Counted from the first letter of the stretch, positions 1 through 7,371 are shown. The stretch is 42,118 nucleotides of DNA from Chloroflexota bacterium (GCA_025355955.1 JANXYP010000061.1:1-42118), one strand, 5' to 3'. The notes: generated by a model not told the origin, from the letters alone. Numbers and translations: made by a program.

Positions 1-222
1 AATTTCGTTCATGGCGCAGAGTATACGCTATCGGCCCGCGCTTTGACAAGCGCGTTCAGGCATGATGTGTAAGCATATTTGTCGTAGGGGCGCATGGCAC
101 ACCGCCCACGGTGGCGCGGCAATGCCCATCGTGGTAATCAATGCACGCCTTTGGTACAGGGCAGCGGGGGCGAAGCCCCCATCCCCCGGAGCTGCTCCCC
201 TTCCCCGCCTGAAGGTTCTAGG
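1..222. other. Intergenic, repeat-rich, no convincing gene
   Basis: Short open frames here run through palindromic and G/C-homopolymer sequence and have no ribosome-binding site or recognisable product. The stretch holds a degenerate GTAGGGGCG-type palindrome near 85-110 and a short hairpin of five G, C-GAA-G, five C at 166-180. I see no promoter that can be assigned with confidence. Confidence 0.5.
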
Positions 223-263
223 AAAAACGCCGCACACCGCCTGGGGTCAGCAGGCGGTGCGCG
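223..263 (-). terminator. Rho-independent terminator of the sigma/anti-sigma operon
   Basis: Arms at 231-243 and 251-263 form a 13-bp GC-rich stem with one mismatch and a 7-nt loop. Read on the minus strand the stem is followed after GCG by five T (223-227). It lies just downstream of the anti-sigma stop codon at 285, so it should end that operon. Confidence 0.8.
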
Positions 264-284
264 GTGGGGGATAGGTGGGCTGGC

Positions 285-1235
285 TTACTGGTAGCGTTCG
301 AGGTGTTGCGGGTCAACCCGCTCGATCGAGTCGGCCATCTTTAGCAGTTCATCGTTGCTCACGTTGTACGAGGCCCGCAGGATGTAGGTAGTGAGGATGC
401 GCTGGCTATGCTGCGGGTCGAGGAAGTAGACGTAGGCAATCTGGCTATCGGGCTGACCTGCTGCGTCGTAGTACAGCTCAATCAGCCGGTCGCTGCGTTG
501 GTAGCGGCCCGTTTGCCCACTCTGCGGCACACTTGTGTCCTTCGTGTTCAACACAAAGCCTTCATCACCTAGCGTCGATTGCCCGAGATTGGCATTGGTG
601 GTTATGCTGAGATCTTTTATATCAGCGGGGTTGGTGCTGTCACGGTAGCTCACCATCCACTGATAACGTGATGGCTCCTGAGTGATAGCGGGTTCGCCAT
701 CAAGGCCTATCACCTGGTAACTATAGAACCCGGTGGTAATATCACCGACCATCCGGTAGTTGGTAGACGAAACTGCGGGCAACAGGAAGGTTGGTTCGCT
801 GCCCATGTATTGAGCGAAGTCGGTGAGGGTGAAGGTGTGCGTGATGTTGGGGCCAGCAATAGGAGTACCATTTTCATTAATGGTGAGGCAGCGGCTGCTC
901 TGGTTGCAAGTTACGGTCCAGCCTTGACCGCCATTGGATACTTGCTGAGTGGCGTGGCTTGCAGCCTGACCAGGCGTGGTGATAGCCTGATTATGCGGTG
1001 CAGATTGCTCGGTGGCTGGAATATTAAGCCCCAACGGACCGAACATCATAAACAGCAACAGCGCAATCGCCATTGCATTTAGCCCAACCAGCAGCGGGCG
1101 CAGGCGAAGGTGCGGCCAGAAGGGGCGGCGCGGCGACTGGCTCTCCACCTGCCCGCTGATGCGCGACCAGATGTCCACGTTGGGCGCGGCGGCGGCCAGG
1201 GTGCGTAGCGAGTCTCTAATCTGTTCGTCATTCAT
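285..1235 (-). CDS. Membrane anti-sigma factor-like protein (partner of the upstream ECF sigma factor)
   Basis: 316 aa. The first ~45 residues are cytoplasmic and hydrophilic with no HxxxCxxC zinc motif. One transmembrane helix follows at about residues 47-68 (LLVGLNAMAIALLLFMMF), then a polar extracytoplasmic domain of about 240 residues. Its end, with a motif like NDELLKMADSIE, resembles the C-terminal sensor domains (DUF4367 type) of other anti-sigma factors. The start codon overlaps the sigma-factor stop by the ATGA arrangement at 1232-1235, so the two are translationally coupled. I infer that it holds the sigma factor at the membrane and releases it on an envelope signal. The family call for the ectodomain is tentative; the anti-sigma role rests mainly on gene order and topology. 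Confidence 0.75.
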   Translation of the reverse strand: MNDEQIRDSLRTLAAAAPNVDIWSRISGQVESQSPRRPFWPHLRLRPLLVGLNAMAIALLLFMMFGPLGLNIPATEQSAPHNQAITTPGQAASHATQQVSNGGQGWTVTCNQSSRCLTINENGTPIAGPNITHTFTLTDFAQYMGSEPTFLLPAVSSTNYRMVGDITTGFYSYQVIGLDGEPAITQEPSRYQWMVSYRDSTNPADIKDLSITTNANLGQSTLGDEGFVLNTKDTSVPQSGQTGRYQRSDRLIELYYDAAGQPDSQIAYVYFLDPQHSQRILTTYILRASYNVSNDELLKMADSIERVDPQHLERYQ

Positions 1236-1825
1236 CGAAGTGCCTCCTTATCGAGGGTAAGCGGGTTGGCGAGATATTCGTTCGCCAGCCAGGGATAGCG
1301 GTCGCGGATGATGCGCTCCAGCGCCAGCTTGCCGTAGTGTAGCCGCGACTTGACCGTGCCGAGGTTTGCGCTGGTGATTGCGGCGATCTCGTTTTCGCTG
1401 AAGCCAGAGTAATACTTCAGCGCCAGCGCGGTGCGTTGCACCTGCGGCAGTTGGGCGAGGGCGAGTTGCAGCGTGGCGCTCTGCTCTTCCAGCGCGGCCT
1501 GCGCGTGCGGGTCGGCAGGCGAAGGGATGTCGTCTTCGAGCGGTTGCGGCTGGGGGTTGCGCCGCTTCTTCAGCGCGGCATTGCTCAGGATCTTGTATAG
1601 CCAGGGGCGGAAGGGGCGGGCAGGGTCGTAGCGGCGGATGTTCAGGTAGGCATTGAGGAAAGCGTCCTGGGTGGCATCCTCTGCCGCACCGCGCTCTCCG
1701 GTAATGAGGTAGGCGAAGCGCAACGCCTCGCTCTGGTAGCGCCGCACAATCACGGCGTAAGCGGCGGTATCCCCGTTGCGGCACAATCTCAGCGCCTCGT
1801 CCTCATCCAGCCACTGGTAGTCCAT
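1232..1825 (-). CDS. ECF-family RNA polymerase sigma factor
   Basis: 197 aa, the usual size for an extracytoplasmic-function sigma factor. Region 2 lies at about residues 22-90, with the typical FLNAYLNIRRYDP and PWLYKILSNAALKKRR segments that melt and read the -10 element. Region 4 lies at about 115-170, with a helix-turn-helix (GFSENEIAAITSANLGTVKSRLHYG) for the -35 element. A short proline-rich linker joins them. The ATG is preceded by a GGGGAGCG-type ribosome-binding site. It is the first gene of a two-gene operon with the membrane anti-sigma factor, and ends in the ATGA overlap. Family assignment is firm; the regulon is unknown. Confidence 0.93.
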   Translation of the reverse strand: MDYQWLDEDEALRLCRNGDTAAYAVIVRRYQSEALRFAYLITGERGAAEDATQDAFLNAYLNIRRYDPARPFRPWLYKILSNAALKKRRNPQPQPLEDDIPSPADPHAQAALEEQSATLQLALAQLPQVQRTALALKYYSGFSENEIAAITSANLGTVKSRLHYGKLALERIIRDRYPWLANEYLANPLTLDKEALR

Positions 1826-1852
1826 CCTCGCGCTCCCCTTGCGTTGGAACGT

Positions 1853-2063
1853 TGGGCGAACGCAATTCGCCCCCTACAGCAACGCCGGTTTTGTAAAGGC
1901 GGCTGCCGCTGCTACCGTTGACCCCTTGCGTTGCGACTATACTCTACCTTATACTATCCAGCAGGGAAACAAAAAGTTCATTGAGCGCACTATTCAACCA
2001 GGGTGGGCCGCCACCCCTATCCGAACCAGGTGCGCGACAGGGCGAACAACGGTTCGCCCCTAC
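1853..2063. repeat. Three dispersed GTAGGGG...CCCTGG palindromes
   Basis: Three stand-alone copies of the core palindrome lie in the gap between the divergent sigma-factor and hydrolase genes: 1853-1877 (arms GCGAA/TTCGC), 1998-2020 (arms AGGGTGG/CCACCCCT) and 2039-2063 (arms AGGGCGAAC/GTTCGCCCCT). The outer bases are conserved while the inner arms differ but still pair. A possible plus-strand promoter, TTGCGT-18-TATACT, lies between them at 1926-1955. Confidence 0.7.
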
Positions 2064-2092
2064 GGATCTGCTCATCTTAAGGGAATGCTACC

Positions 2093-2929
2093 ATGTCACC
2101 ACCCAACGATCAACCACTTTCAACTTTCAACTTGCCACTTGCAACTCCGCCCGCGCCGCAGCTGCTGTTCGTTCACGGCAGCGGTGGCAGCGCCGACTCG
2201 TGGTATTATCAGACCAAAGCGTTGCACGGTGCGGATGCGCTGACCCTGCCCGGCCACGCCGCCGCGCTGGCCCTGCCTCCACCGTCGAGCAGCTTGCAAA
2301 TCCCCACCCAACCCTGCCCCAGCGTGGCGGCCTGCGCCGACTATCTAGCCGAATACATTGCGGCGAAGGGTTATGCGCCGCACAGTGTTGTCACCGTCGG
2401 CCACTCGTTGGGCGGCGCGATCGTGATGACCCACGCGCTGAAGCACGCCGAGCAACTTGCGGGCATCATCCTGGTTGGCACTGGCGCACGACTGCGGGTA
2501 CGGCCGGCGCTGCTCGATATGTTGGAGCATGACTACCCCCAGGCGGTGGAGATGCTGATCGGAGACTACTTCGGCGCGGATGCCGACCCCACGCTGATTA
2601 GTGGCACCCGCCGCAAGATGCTGCGCCTGCCCAGCGCTATCACGCTCAATGATTTCCGCATCTGCAACGACTTCGACGCGATGAGCGACGTGGAGAAGAT
2701 CAACCTGCCTGCTCTGCTTATCTTCGCCAGTGGCGATCCACTCACCCCGCCGAAATATGGCGAGTGGCTGCGCGACCATCTGCCCCACTCCCGCCTGGCG
2801 ATCGTTCCCGCTGCGGGTCATATGTTCCCCCTTACCCAACCTGATGCAGTCAACGCGCTGATTCGCGGCTTCATCACTGAACTGAAGGCCAAGCAGGAAG
2901 GGCGGCTGAACTTAGTGATTAGTAATTAG
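2093..2929 (+). CDS. Alpha/beta-hydrolase fold protein
   Basis: 278 aa, cytosolic, the usual length for this fold. The oxyanion-hole region is FVHGSGG (26-32). The nucleophile elbow is GHSLGG with Ser105. The acid is Asp215 in ASGDPLTP and the base is His243 in AAGHMFP, so the catalytic triad is complete. It resembles small esterases/lipases and haloperoxidase-like hydrolases; the substrate cannot be told. AAGGGA lies 9 nt before the ATG. The first ~20 residues are poorly structured and are encoded partly by a heptamer repeat (2117-2144), and the stop codon lies in another (2914-2934). No alternative start downstream fits. It stands alone, divergent from the sigma operon. Confidence 0.88.
   Translation: MSPPNDQPLSTFNLPLATPPAPQLLFVHGSGGSADSWYYQTKALHGADALTLPGHAAALALPPPSSSLQIPTQPCPSVAACADYLAEYIAAKGYAPHSVVTVGHSLGGAIVMTHALKHAEQLAGIILVGTGARLRVRPALLDMLEHDYPQAVEMLIGDYFGADADPTLISGTRRKMLRLPSAITLNDFRICNDFDAMSDVEKINLPALLIFASGDPLTPPKYGEWLRDHLPHSRLAIVPAAGHMFPLTQPDAVNALIRGFITELKAKQEGRLNLVISN
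2117..2144. repeat. Heptamer tandem repeat, 4 units
   Basis: Four consecutive 7-mers, CTTTCAA, CTTTCAA, CTTGCCA and CTTGCAA, lie inside codons 9-18 of the hydrolase gene. On the opposite strand the unit reads TTGAAAG, the same pattern as the arrays at 15106 and 18820. Confidence 0.85.
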
Positions 2930-2934
2930 TGATA
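2914..2934. repeat. Heptamer tandem repeat, 3 units, at a stop codon
   Basis: Units AGTGATT, AGTAATT and AGTGATA overlap the hydrolase stop codon TAG at 2927-2929. The repeat contains TAG and TGA with a 7-nt period. Confidence 0.75.
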
Positions 2935-3120
2935 GGTGGTGATTTGCGAAAGTGGCGCAAAAAGCCTCCAGCCGGGGTTTGGGGCGATCTTGACCAGGAC
3001 CAATGCCCATCGCAACCATTTTCGGAGTGATTAATGATTTATGTTGCAATGCGTCAGTAGGATGCAAAAAGCCCCCAACGGATGTTAGAGGCGAAATCTT
3101 TCCCGGCGACAATGCTGAAG

Positions 3121-3211
3121 GGGTGAGCGGCGCGTTCTTGCGGAGCAAGCGTTCAGCAAGGGCGAATCGTTGTTCGCCCTGGTCATGTATGCAAGAACGT
3201 GACGCACAGCC
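3121..3211. mobile_element. 91-bp MITE-like element, type B, copy 1
   Basis: The imperfect 20-bp terminal inverted repeats at 3121-3140 and 3192-3211 match those of the element at 13167-13257, and the length is identical (91 bp). It is flanked by a 9-bp direct repeat, ATGCTGAAG at 3112-3120 and ATGCTGAAA at 3212-3220 (8 of 9 identical), as expected for a target-site duplication. The interior holds the core hairpin (AGGGCGAA ... TTCGCCCT at 3159-3180). There is no coding capacity, so it would need a transposase encoded elsewhere. It lies just past the stop codon of the pRiA4b-like gene. Confidence 0.85.
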
Positions 3212-3223
3212 ATGCTGAAATTG

Positions 3224-3925
3224 CTACGTAGCCAAAGCCTTTTCGGTAGAAGCAAAGCGGCCAAGCTTCTGGTTGACTGCCGCCAGATCAAATGCTTTGG
3301 GGTCGAAGTTGTCGCCGATCCAATCCAGCCTATCCTCATGTTCGGGATGCTGGGGGTCGGCAATCGCTTCCAGAAACTCGGCATAGCCCCATATGCCGCC
3401 CACATCATCCGGTGGACAGGCCCGCTTGCCCTCGATGCAGACTGGATAGTTTACCCCATCTGCGGCGGGCAGGATCTTCTCTACCAGGATTTCATGCACC
3501 CAGCCATCGCCAAAGTCATACTCGTAGGTAAGCAGGAATCTCTCCCTGGGTGCAACCTTGTTCAGTATCGCCTGCGTCTCATCCCTTGTCTTCAGTATGC
3601 CAAATTGAGTGTCCGCTGCAGAAGGGCCGTATTCTATTCCTCCAGCGGTGAAGCTGTGCAGGTGGTCGCCATCCCATCCCATCACCGTCTGGATCACCCC
3701 GTGCAGTTCGCCCAGGCTGATCTCGGCAGGCACCTGCACCTTGCGCCAAATCGGCGGACTGCTGTGCCTCAGCGTAATCTTCAACTGATAGATCGAGTCG
3801 CCAGCGAGCAGCGCGGCTGGTTTAGGGCGGGGCGGTTTCGCTGCTTTCGCCGTTTTCACTGGTTGCTCCACTTGCATGGGTTGTGCCGCCTGCCGTTTTC
3901 CACGCGGCAGTCTCTGGTTAGGCAT
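3224..3925 (-). CDS. Plasmid pRiA4b ORF-3-like family protein
   Basis: 233 aa. After a basic, Ala/Pro-rich N-terminus of ~40 residues comes the family domain: YQLKITLRHSSPPIWRKVQVP, the MGWDGDHLHSF motif, YEYDFGDGWVHEI, CPPDDVGG and the PEHEDRLDWIG-type segment near the end. These are the hallmark blocks of the pRiA4b ORF-3-like family (PF07929 type), which is widespread on plasmids and mobile elements and has no settled biochemical function. AAGGAGG lies 6 nt before the ATG. It stands alone on the minus strand, bracketed by two small palindromic elements, which fits an accessory gene. Confidence 0.88.
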   Translation of the reverse strand: MPNQRLPRGKRQAAQPMQVEQPVKTAKAAKPPRPKPAALLAGDSIYQLKITLRHSSPPIWRKVQVPAEISLGELHGVIQTVMGWDGDHLHSFTAGGIEYGPSAADTQFGILKTRDETQAILNKVAPRERFLLTYEYDFGDGWVHEILVEKILPAADGVNYPVCIEGKRACPPDDVGGIWGYAEFLEAIADPQHPEHEDRLDWIGDNFDPKAFDLAAVNQKLGRFASTEKALAT

Positions 3926-3970
3926 TTTGCGCCTCCTTCACTAAAACTGACACCCTCTCGCCTGTACTTA

Positions 3971-4062
3971 TACCAATTAGCCGAGCATCTGGTACAAATT
4001 GGACCAGGGCGAACCACGGTTCGCCCCTACAGAAATTATAGTGTCACCCAGGCTAATTGGTA
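3971..4062. mobile_element. 92-bp MITE-like element, type A, copy 1
   Basis: Terminal inverted repeats TACCAATTAGCC (3971-3982) and GGCTAATTGGTA (4051-4062) are perfect over 12 bp. The element is flanked by TTA on both sides (3968-3970 and 4063-4065), consistent with a 3-bp target duplication. The core hairpin lies in the middle (about 4006-4031). The reverse complement aligns along its whole length with the element at 5456-5547. It has no coding capacity. An internal TATAAT is present near one end. Confidence 0.88.
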
Positions 4063-4120
4063 TTATACCAAATTGCTATGGTGAGTTTGCACCAGAACGA
4101 GTGCAGCCCACCCCTACAAT

Positions 4121-4144
4121 AATACACCATCCAATACACCATCC
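4121..4144. repeat. Perfect 12-bp tandem duplication
   Basis: AATACACCATCC occurs twice in a row in the gap downstream of the HIT gene. No function is evident. Confidence 0.8.
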
Positions 4145-4160
4145 GCCCGGCTAGTGGTTA

Positions 4161-4667
4161 TTACTTGCCCCATGTTTGGTCAATATAAGCCCGTAGCTTG
4201 TCGTAGGTGGTGGATAGCAACTCCGGCAGCACGCGGGTCTGGCCCACCACCGACATGAAGTTGGTGTCGCCGCCCCAGCGCGGCACGATGTGCATATGCA
4301 CATGGTCGGCGATGCCCGCGCCCGCCACCGCGCCCAGGTTCATGCCGATGTTGTAGCCGTGCGGGTTCATCGCCGCCTTGAGCAAGGGGATGCAGCGTTG
4401 CAGCAGCACCATCATCTCGGCGTTGGTTTCGGGGTCGAGCGCGGTCAGGTCGGCAGTGTGCTGGTAGGGGACAACCATCAGGTGGCCGTTGTTGTAGGGG
4501 TAGAGGTTCATGATGATGAAGGCGTGTGCGCCCCGCCAGAGCAGCAGGTGTCCGCGATCCTGTTCAGGGGGGGCGGCGGCGTAGGCGCAGAAGATGCAGC
4601 CGCCTTCATCCTTGCCCTTGTCGGCGGTCAGATACTCCATCCGCCAGGGCGACCAAAGCGTTTCCAT
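4161..4667 (-). CDS. HIT-family nucleotide hydrolase/transferase (AP4A-phosphorylase-like)
   Basis: 168 aa. The histidine triad is HVHMHIVPRW with His122, His124 and His126; His124 would be the nucleophile that takes up the nucleotidyl group. CIFC (Cys24, Cys27) and upstream histidines can form the zinc site seen in many members. The N-terminus METLWSPWRMEYL is typical of the Ap4A-phosphorylase/hydrolase-like branch, which acts on dinucleoside polyphosphates or AMP conjugates. The substrate cannot be fixed from sequence. The promoter at 4674-4703 places +1 on the A of the ATG and there is no ribosome-binding site, so the mRNA is probably leaderless. It is divergent from the toxin-antitoxin pair. 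Confidence 0.92.
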   Translation of the reverse strand: METLWSPWRMEYLTADKGKDEGGCIFCAYAAAPPEQDRGHLLLWRGAHAFIIMNLYPYNNGHLMVVPYQHTADLTALDPETNAEMMVLLQRCIPLLKAAMNPHGYNIGMNLGAVAGAGIADHVHMHIVPRWGGDTNFMSVVGQTRVLPELLSTTYDKLRAYIDQTWGK

Positions 4668-4673
4668 GCGGCT

Positions 4674-4703
4674 ATTCTAACCGCTACCAGCTCAGGCTGT
4701 CAA
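4674..4703 (-). promoter_or_regulatory. Promoter of the HIT gene (leaderless)
   Basis: Read on the minus strand: TTGACA, an 18-bp spacer, TAGAAT, then 6 nt to the ATG. The expected +1 coincides with the start codon. Its -35 is separated by one base from the -35 of the divergent toxin-antitoxin promoter. Confidence 0.8.
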
Positions 4704-4704
4704 C

Positions 4705-4734
4705 TGGACAAACCTGCTGGTATTAGCGTACAAT
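4705..4734 (+). promoter_or_regulatory. Promoter of the toxin-antitoxin operon
   Basis: TGGACA, 18 bp, TACAAT. Unlike the divergent HIT promoter it gives a leader of ~27 nt with a TTGGAGG ribosome-binding site before the antitoxin ATG. Confidence 0.7.
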
Positions 4735-4767
4735 TAGGCAGCAATTCTGATTGGAGGGCCAGTAAAA

Positions 4768-5004
4768 ATGTATGAGCGCATCTCGATCAATCCGAAGATA
4801 CATCATGGTGTGGCCTGCGTCAAAGGCACCCGCATCCCTGTATATCTGCTTGTGCGGATGATGGCGAACGGTGATACGGTTGAGGATTTGCTAGAGGAGT
4901 ATCCCTCGCTGACCAAAGAAGACATCCTTGCGTGCCTGGACTATGCCTCTGTGCTGACGGAGGAACAGGTTGCACCACTTGAGGAGTTTGCAGGTCGGGT
5001 ATGA
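4768..5004 (+). CDS. DUF433 family antitoxin
   Basis: 78 aa. The whole protein fits the DUF433 pattern: ISINPKIHHGVACVKGTRIPVYLLVRMMANGDTVEDLLEEYPSL gives a short beta hairpin followed by a helix-turn-helix-like domain, and ILACLDYA closes it. These proteins bind DNA at their own promoter and neutralise a PIN-like partner. It is preceded by a strong ribosome-binding site and overlaps the next gene by ATGA (5001-5004), the usual order of antitoxin then toxin. Autoregulation from the promoter at 4705-4734 is expected but not shown; binding there could also affect the divergent HIT gene. Confidence 0.9.
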   Translation: MYERISINPKIHHGVACVKGTRIPVYLLVRMMANGDTVEDLLEEYPSLTKEDILACLDYASVLTEEQVAPLEEFAGRV

Positions 5005-5360
5005 AGATCCTGGCCGACGAGAATACCCTGCGTATGACCATACAAGCGCTACGTAGCGTCGGACACGACGTTCTGGATGTGCGGGATAGCACAGTCAAAG
5101 GGTCTGAAGATGAGGTGCTTTGGACAATTGCCCAGCATGATGGTCGCCTGATAGTTACCACCGACAAGGACTTTGCACAGTATCGCAACGAGCCTCACTT
5201 CGGCATCCTTATCGTTCGCCTTCGCCAGCCCAACCGCCACAAGATCCACCCACGTATTATGCAGGTGATTGCACAGTATAGCGCGACCGAGTGGGCGGGC
5301 TTGATGGTAGTGATGCGCGATACGGTGCAGAGTATCTGGCGCGTAGGGCAGAATAGGTAG
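5001..5360 (+). CDS. DUF5615 PIN-like toxin
   Basis: 119 aa. MKILADENTL carries the first acidic residues (ADEN) of the PIN-like fold, Glu near 37-39 (GSEDE) the next, and VTTDKDFAQY the conserved DKDF acidic pair. This pattern is the DUF5615 (Mut7-C-like) group, predicted Mg-dependent ribonucleases. It follows the DUF433 gene with a 4-nt overlap, so translation is coupled. Together they form a type II toxin-antitoxin pair. The RNA target is unknown. Confidence 0.9.
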   Translation: MKILADENTLRMTIQALRSVGHDVLDVRDSTVKGSEDEVLWTIAQHDGRLIVTTDKDFAQYRNEPHFGILIVRLRQPNRHKIHPRIMQVIAQYSATEWAGLMVVMRDTVQSIWRVGQNR

Positions 5361-5382
5361 TCATACCAATAATCACGCTATT

Positions 5383-5453
5383 AGAAAGTGTCTGAAAAGC
5401 CGTTCCGTTGTTTGTAGGGGCGAACCGTTGTTCGCCCTTTTCAGACACTTTCT
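5383..5453. mobile_element. 71-bp palindromic element, type C
   Basis: Perfect 17-bp inverted repeats AGAAAGTGTCTGAAAAG (5383-5399) and CTTTTCAGACACTTTCT (5437-5453) enclose the same core hairpin as the type A and B elements (5414-5437). The ends are unrelated to those elements. No clear target-site duplication is visible. It lies 2 bp from a type A element. Confidence 0.75.
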
Positions 5454-5455
5454 TA

Positions 5456-5547
5456 TACCAATTAGCCGTGGTGACGCTATAATTTCTGTAGGGGCGAACC
5501 GTTGTTCGCCTTGGCCCAATTTATACCATCTGCTCGGCTAATTGGTA
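5456..5547. mobile_element. 92-bp MITE-like element, type A, copy 2
   Basis: Same 12-bp ends as copy 1 (5456-5467 and 5536-5547), same length, opposite orientation. Flanked by TTA at 5453-5455 and 5548-5550. The second TTA is the stop codon (TAA on the minus strand) of the next gene, so the insertion sits exactly at the end of that coding sequence. Confidence 0.9.
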
Positions 5548-7371
5548 TTAGTAGTTTGGTGGAAGATCAATCCGTTCGCCCAGCAACCAGGCCCAGGCAT
5601 CCGCCCGCTCACGCAGGCGGGTGGCCTCGTCCACTTCGCCCGCCAGGGCTTGGGCTGATAGGGTGTAATGCCCCATCTGGAAGGCGATGTAGGCATAGGT
5701 GTAGAAGGCAAGTTGCTGGCTGGTGGGGTGGTAGCCTGTCTGCGCCGCAAACGCGGCGAGTAGTCTCTGCGCTTCGTCGCGGCTCAGGTTCAGTTCGATA
5801 ATCGCACCGACAATATCCCAGGCGATGTCCTGTGCGCCCACCAGATCGTGGCTGGCGTGGTGGTCGAGCGCGTCAGCTTTCAGCAAGCGGCCATCGGGCA
5901 GCAGCAGCCACTCCCAGGGCTGCATCTTGTTGTCGGTAAGGATGCGCCGCTCGGCTGCGGCTAGTTCGTCAATCCGGGCCTGCCAGCGCTCCAGGCGGGC
6001 GGCATATGGTTCGCCAATACTCTGCGCGGTGTTGTAGCGCATCATCTCGAATAGCTGTGGCACGGTTGCACCCGCTCCAGCAGGTGCAGGGAAGTGGCGG
6101 GCGCGGTGGGCCAGGTAGCCAGCGACGAAATCAACCAGCCGCGTGCGGTCAATCTGCCTGAGAAGCGCATTGGTGAGCGGTTTCGCCCCTGCCCACCACT
6201 CGCTGACGCTGAAGCCGTGCCGCAAACCCACCAGCGGCGCGGTGAAGCCCGCTTCGGCCAGGCTACGCGCCAGGGGCAGCTTGTCCTCACCGTAATGCCC
6301 CAGCCCTGCGAACTTGAGCAGCCATTGTCTGCCGCCCACACTGCATAGGTACTTGCGCCGCTCCTGCTGGATATTTACCGGCGGCCAGTCTGCCTCGGGT
6401 AGCAGCTTGGCCCGCCAGCGGCCATAGCCGATGTCTTCCAGTTCGCCCACCCCGCCGGTCAGGTCGCTAACCCACTCAGCCAGCTTACCTGTCTCGATGA
6501 ACACGCTTTCGAACGAGGCAACATATTTGCGGGCGGTAGCCCAGCGTTCGCGGTGCGCCTCACTCGCCTGCGGGCCGAGCGGGTTGTCATGGCTGGGGAA
6601 GAAGACAATACGCTCTCGCGCCAGCCCTTGCGCTTCCAACCAGTCGGCTACCGCGCCAAAGCTGCTGCCCGACAGGCCGGGGCCTTCGTCTATGATTAGG
6701 TGCGAGCGTTGCGCCTGAATGGGATACTTTGTCCACAACTCGCCAGCGGGAGACAAACCAAGGCGGCGCTCGAAGGGATGCCCGTGCGGGCGAAGATAGT
6801 ACCAGCCATTCAGGCCCCGCCGCGCTAGCATCGTGCCTGCCACTACTTCCGCCAATGCCGCGCCGATGCTGAGAATGCCAACCACTTGTGGTCGCTTCAT
6901 CCTATCTCCAGCCAGCAGCTGTATCGCCGCCTTTACATACATTTCGGGGTAGAGGCTGTAATAAGCGAAGCCTTCCAGGGTCTTGACCTGAATCTGGCGG
7001 GGGAGTTTGATATGGGTCAAGGCTTTGATCCCGGCAATTAGCCAGGCGAGATCTGCCTCGAAGAAAGAGCGTGGCTGCATGAATGGTACCAGGTCAAGTT
7101 GCACACAGGAGTCGTGTATGATTGCGCCCAATGTCGGCTGACTTTCCAGGTGATGCACGCCGGATTGTCCCTGCCCGCTGTACCCTCCTGCCTCGTCGTA
7201 GGCATCTGCTAGCCCTTGCATTAGTTCGCCGAAATCCACCAGCAACCGAATCAGATCGAGATGCCGCCGAAGCCCTGGGCGGGTTCCTTCTAGCGATTCG
7301 AGCCGCTTGAGCAGGCCGTCAATCTGTTCACCTGGATCAACTTCGCGGCTGCGTTCACCGTAGACCAGCAT
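5548..7371 (-). CDS. Phosphoribosyltransferase-like and kinase-like fusion protein
   Basis: 607 aa, soluble. The first half ends in a type I phosphoribosyltransferase-like domain whose PRPP-loop-like motif is LIIDEGPGLSGSSF (225-238), preceded by a strand with GILSIGAALAE (165-175). The second half resembles an aminoglycoside-phosphotransferase-type kinase. A catalytic-loop-like LTDNKMQPWEWLL lies near 478-490, and a metal-binding region rich in Asp/His (KADALDHHASHDL, 498-510) precedes AQDIAWDI. I do not know the substrate or any characterised homologue; a nucleoside- or pentose-linked biosynthetic or salvage role is only a guess. The start overlaps the 3' end of the upstream glycosyltransferase by 82 nt, so one of the two boundaries may be wrong, although the helical N-terminus (to ~60) looks genuine. 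A type A element touches its stop codon. Confidence 0.7.
   Translation of the reverse strand: MLVYGERSREVDPGEQIDGLLKRLESLEGTRPGLRRHLDLIRLLVDFGELMQGLADAYDEAGGYSGQGQSGVHHLESQPTLGAIIHDSCVQLDLVPFMQPRSFFEADLAWLIAGIKALTHIKLPRQIQVKTLEGFAYYSLYPEMYVKAAIQLLAGDRMKRPQVVGILSIGAALAEVVAGTMLARRGLNGWYYLRPHGHPFERRLGLSPAGELWTKYPIQAQRSHLIIDEGPGLSGSSFGAVADWLEAQGLARERIVFFPSHDNPLGPQASEAHRERWATARKYVASFESVFIETGKLAEWVSDLTGGVGELEDIGYGRWRAKLLPEADWPPVNIQQERRKYLCSVGGRQWLLKFAGLGHYGEDKLPLARSLAEAGFTAPLVGLRHGFSVSEWWAGAKPLTNALLRQIDRTRLVDFVAGYLAHRARHFPAPAGAGATVPQLFEMMRYNTAQSIGEPYAARLERWQARIDELAAAERRILTDNKMQPWEWLLLPDGRLLKADALDHHASHDLVGAQDIAWDIVGAIIELNLSRDEAQRLLAAFAAQTGYHPTSQQLAFYTYAYIAFQMGHYTLSAQALAGEVDEATRLRERADAWAWLLGERIDLPPNY

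Noticed and set aside
5374-5462. Target-site duplication for the type C element
   Set aside because: The bases next to the 17-bp repeats (CACGCTATT and TATACCAAT) share no convincing direct repeat beyond TA/TAT, so I left its mobility open.
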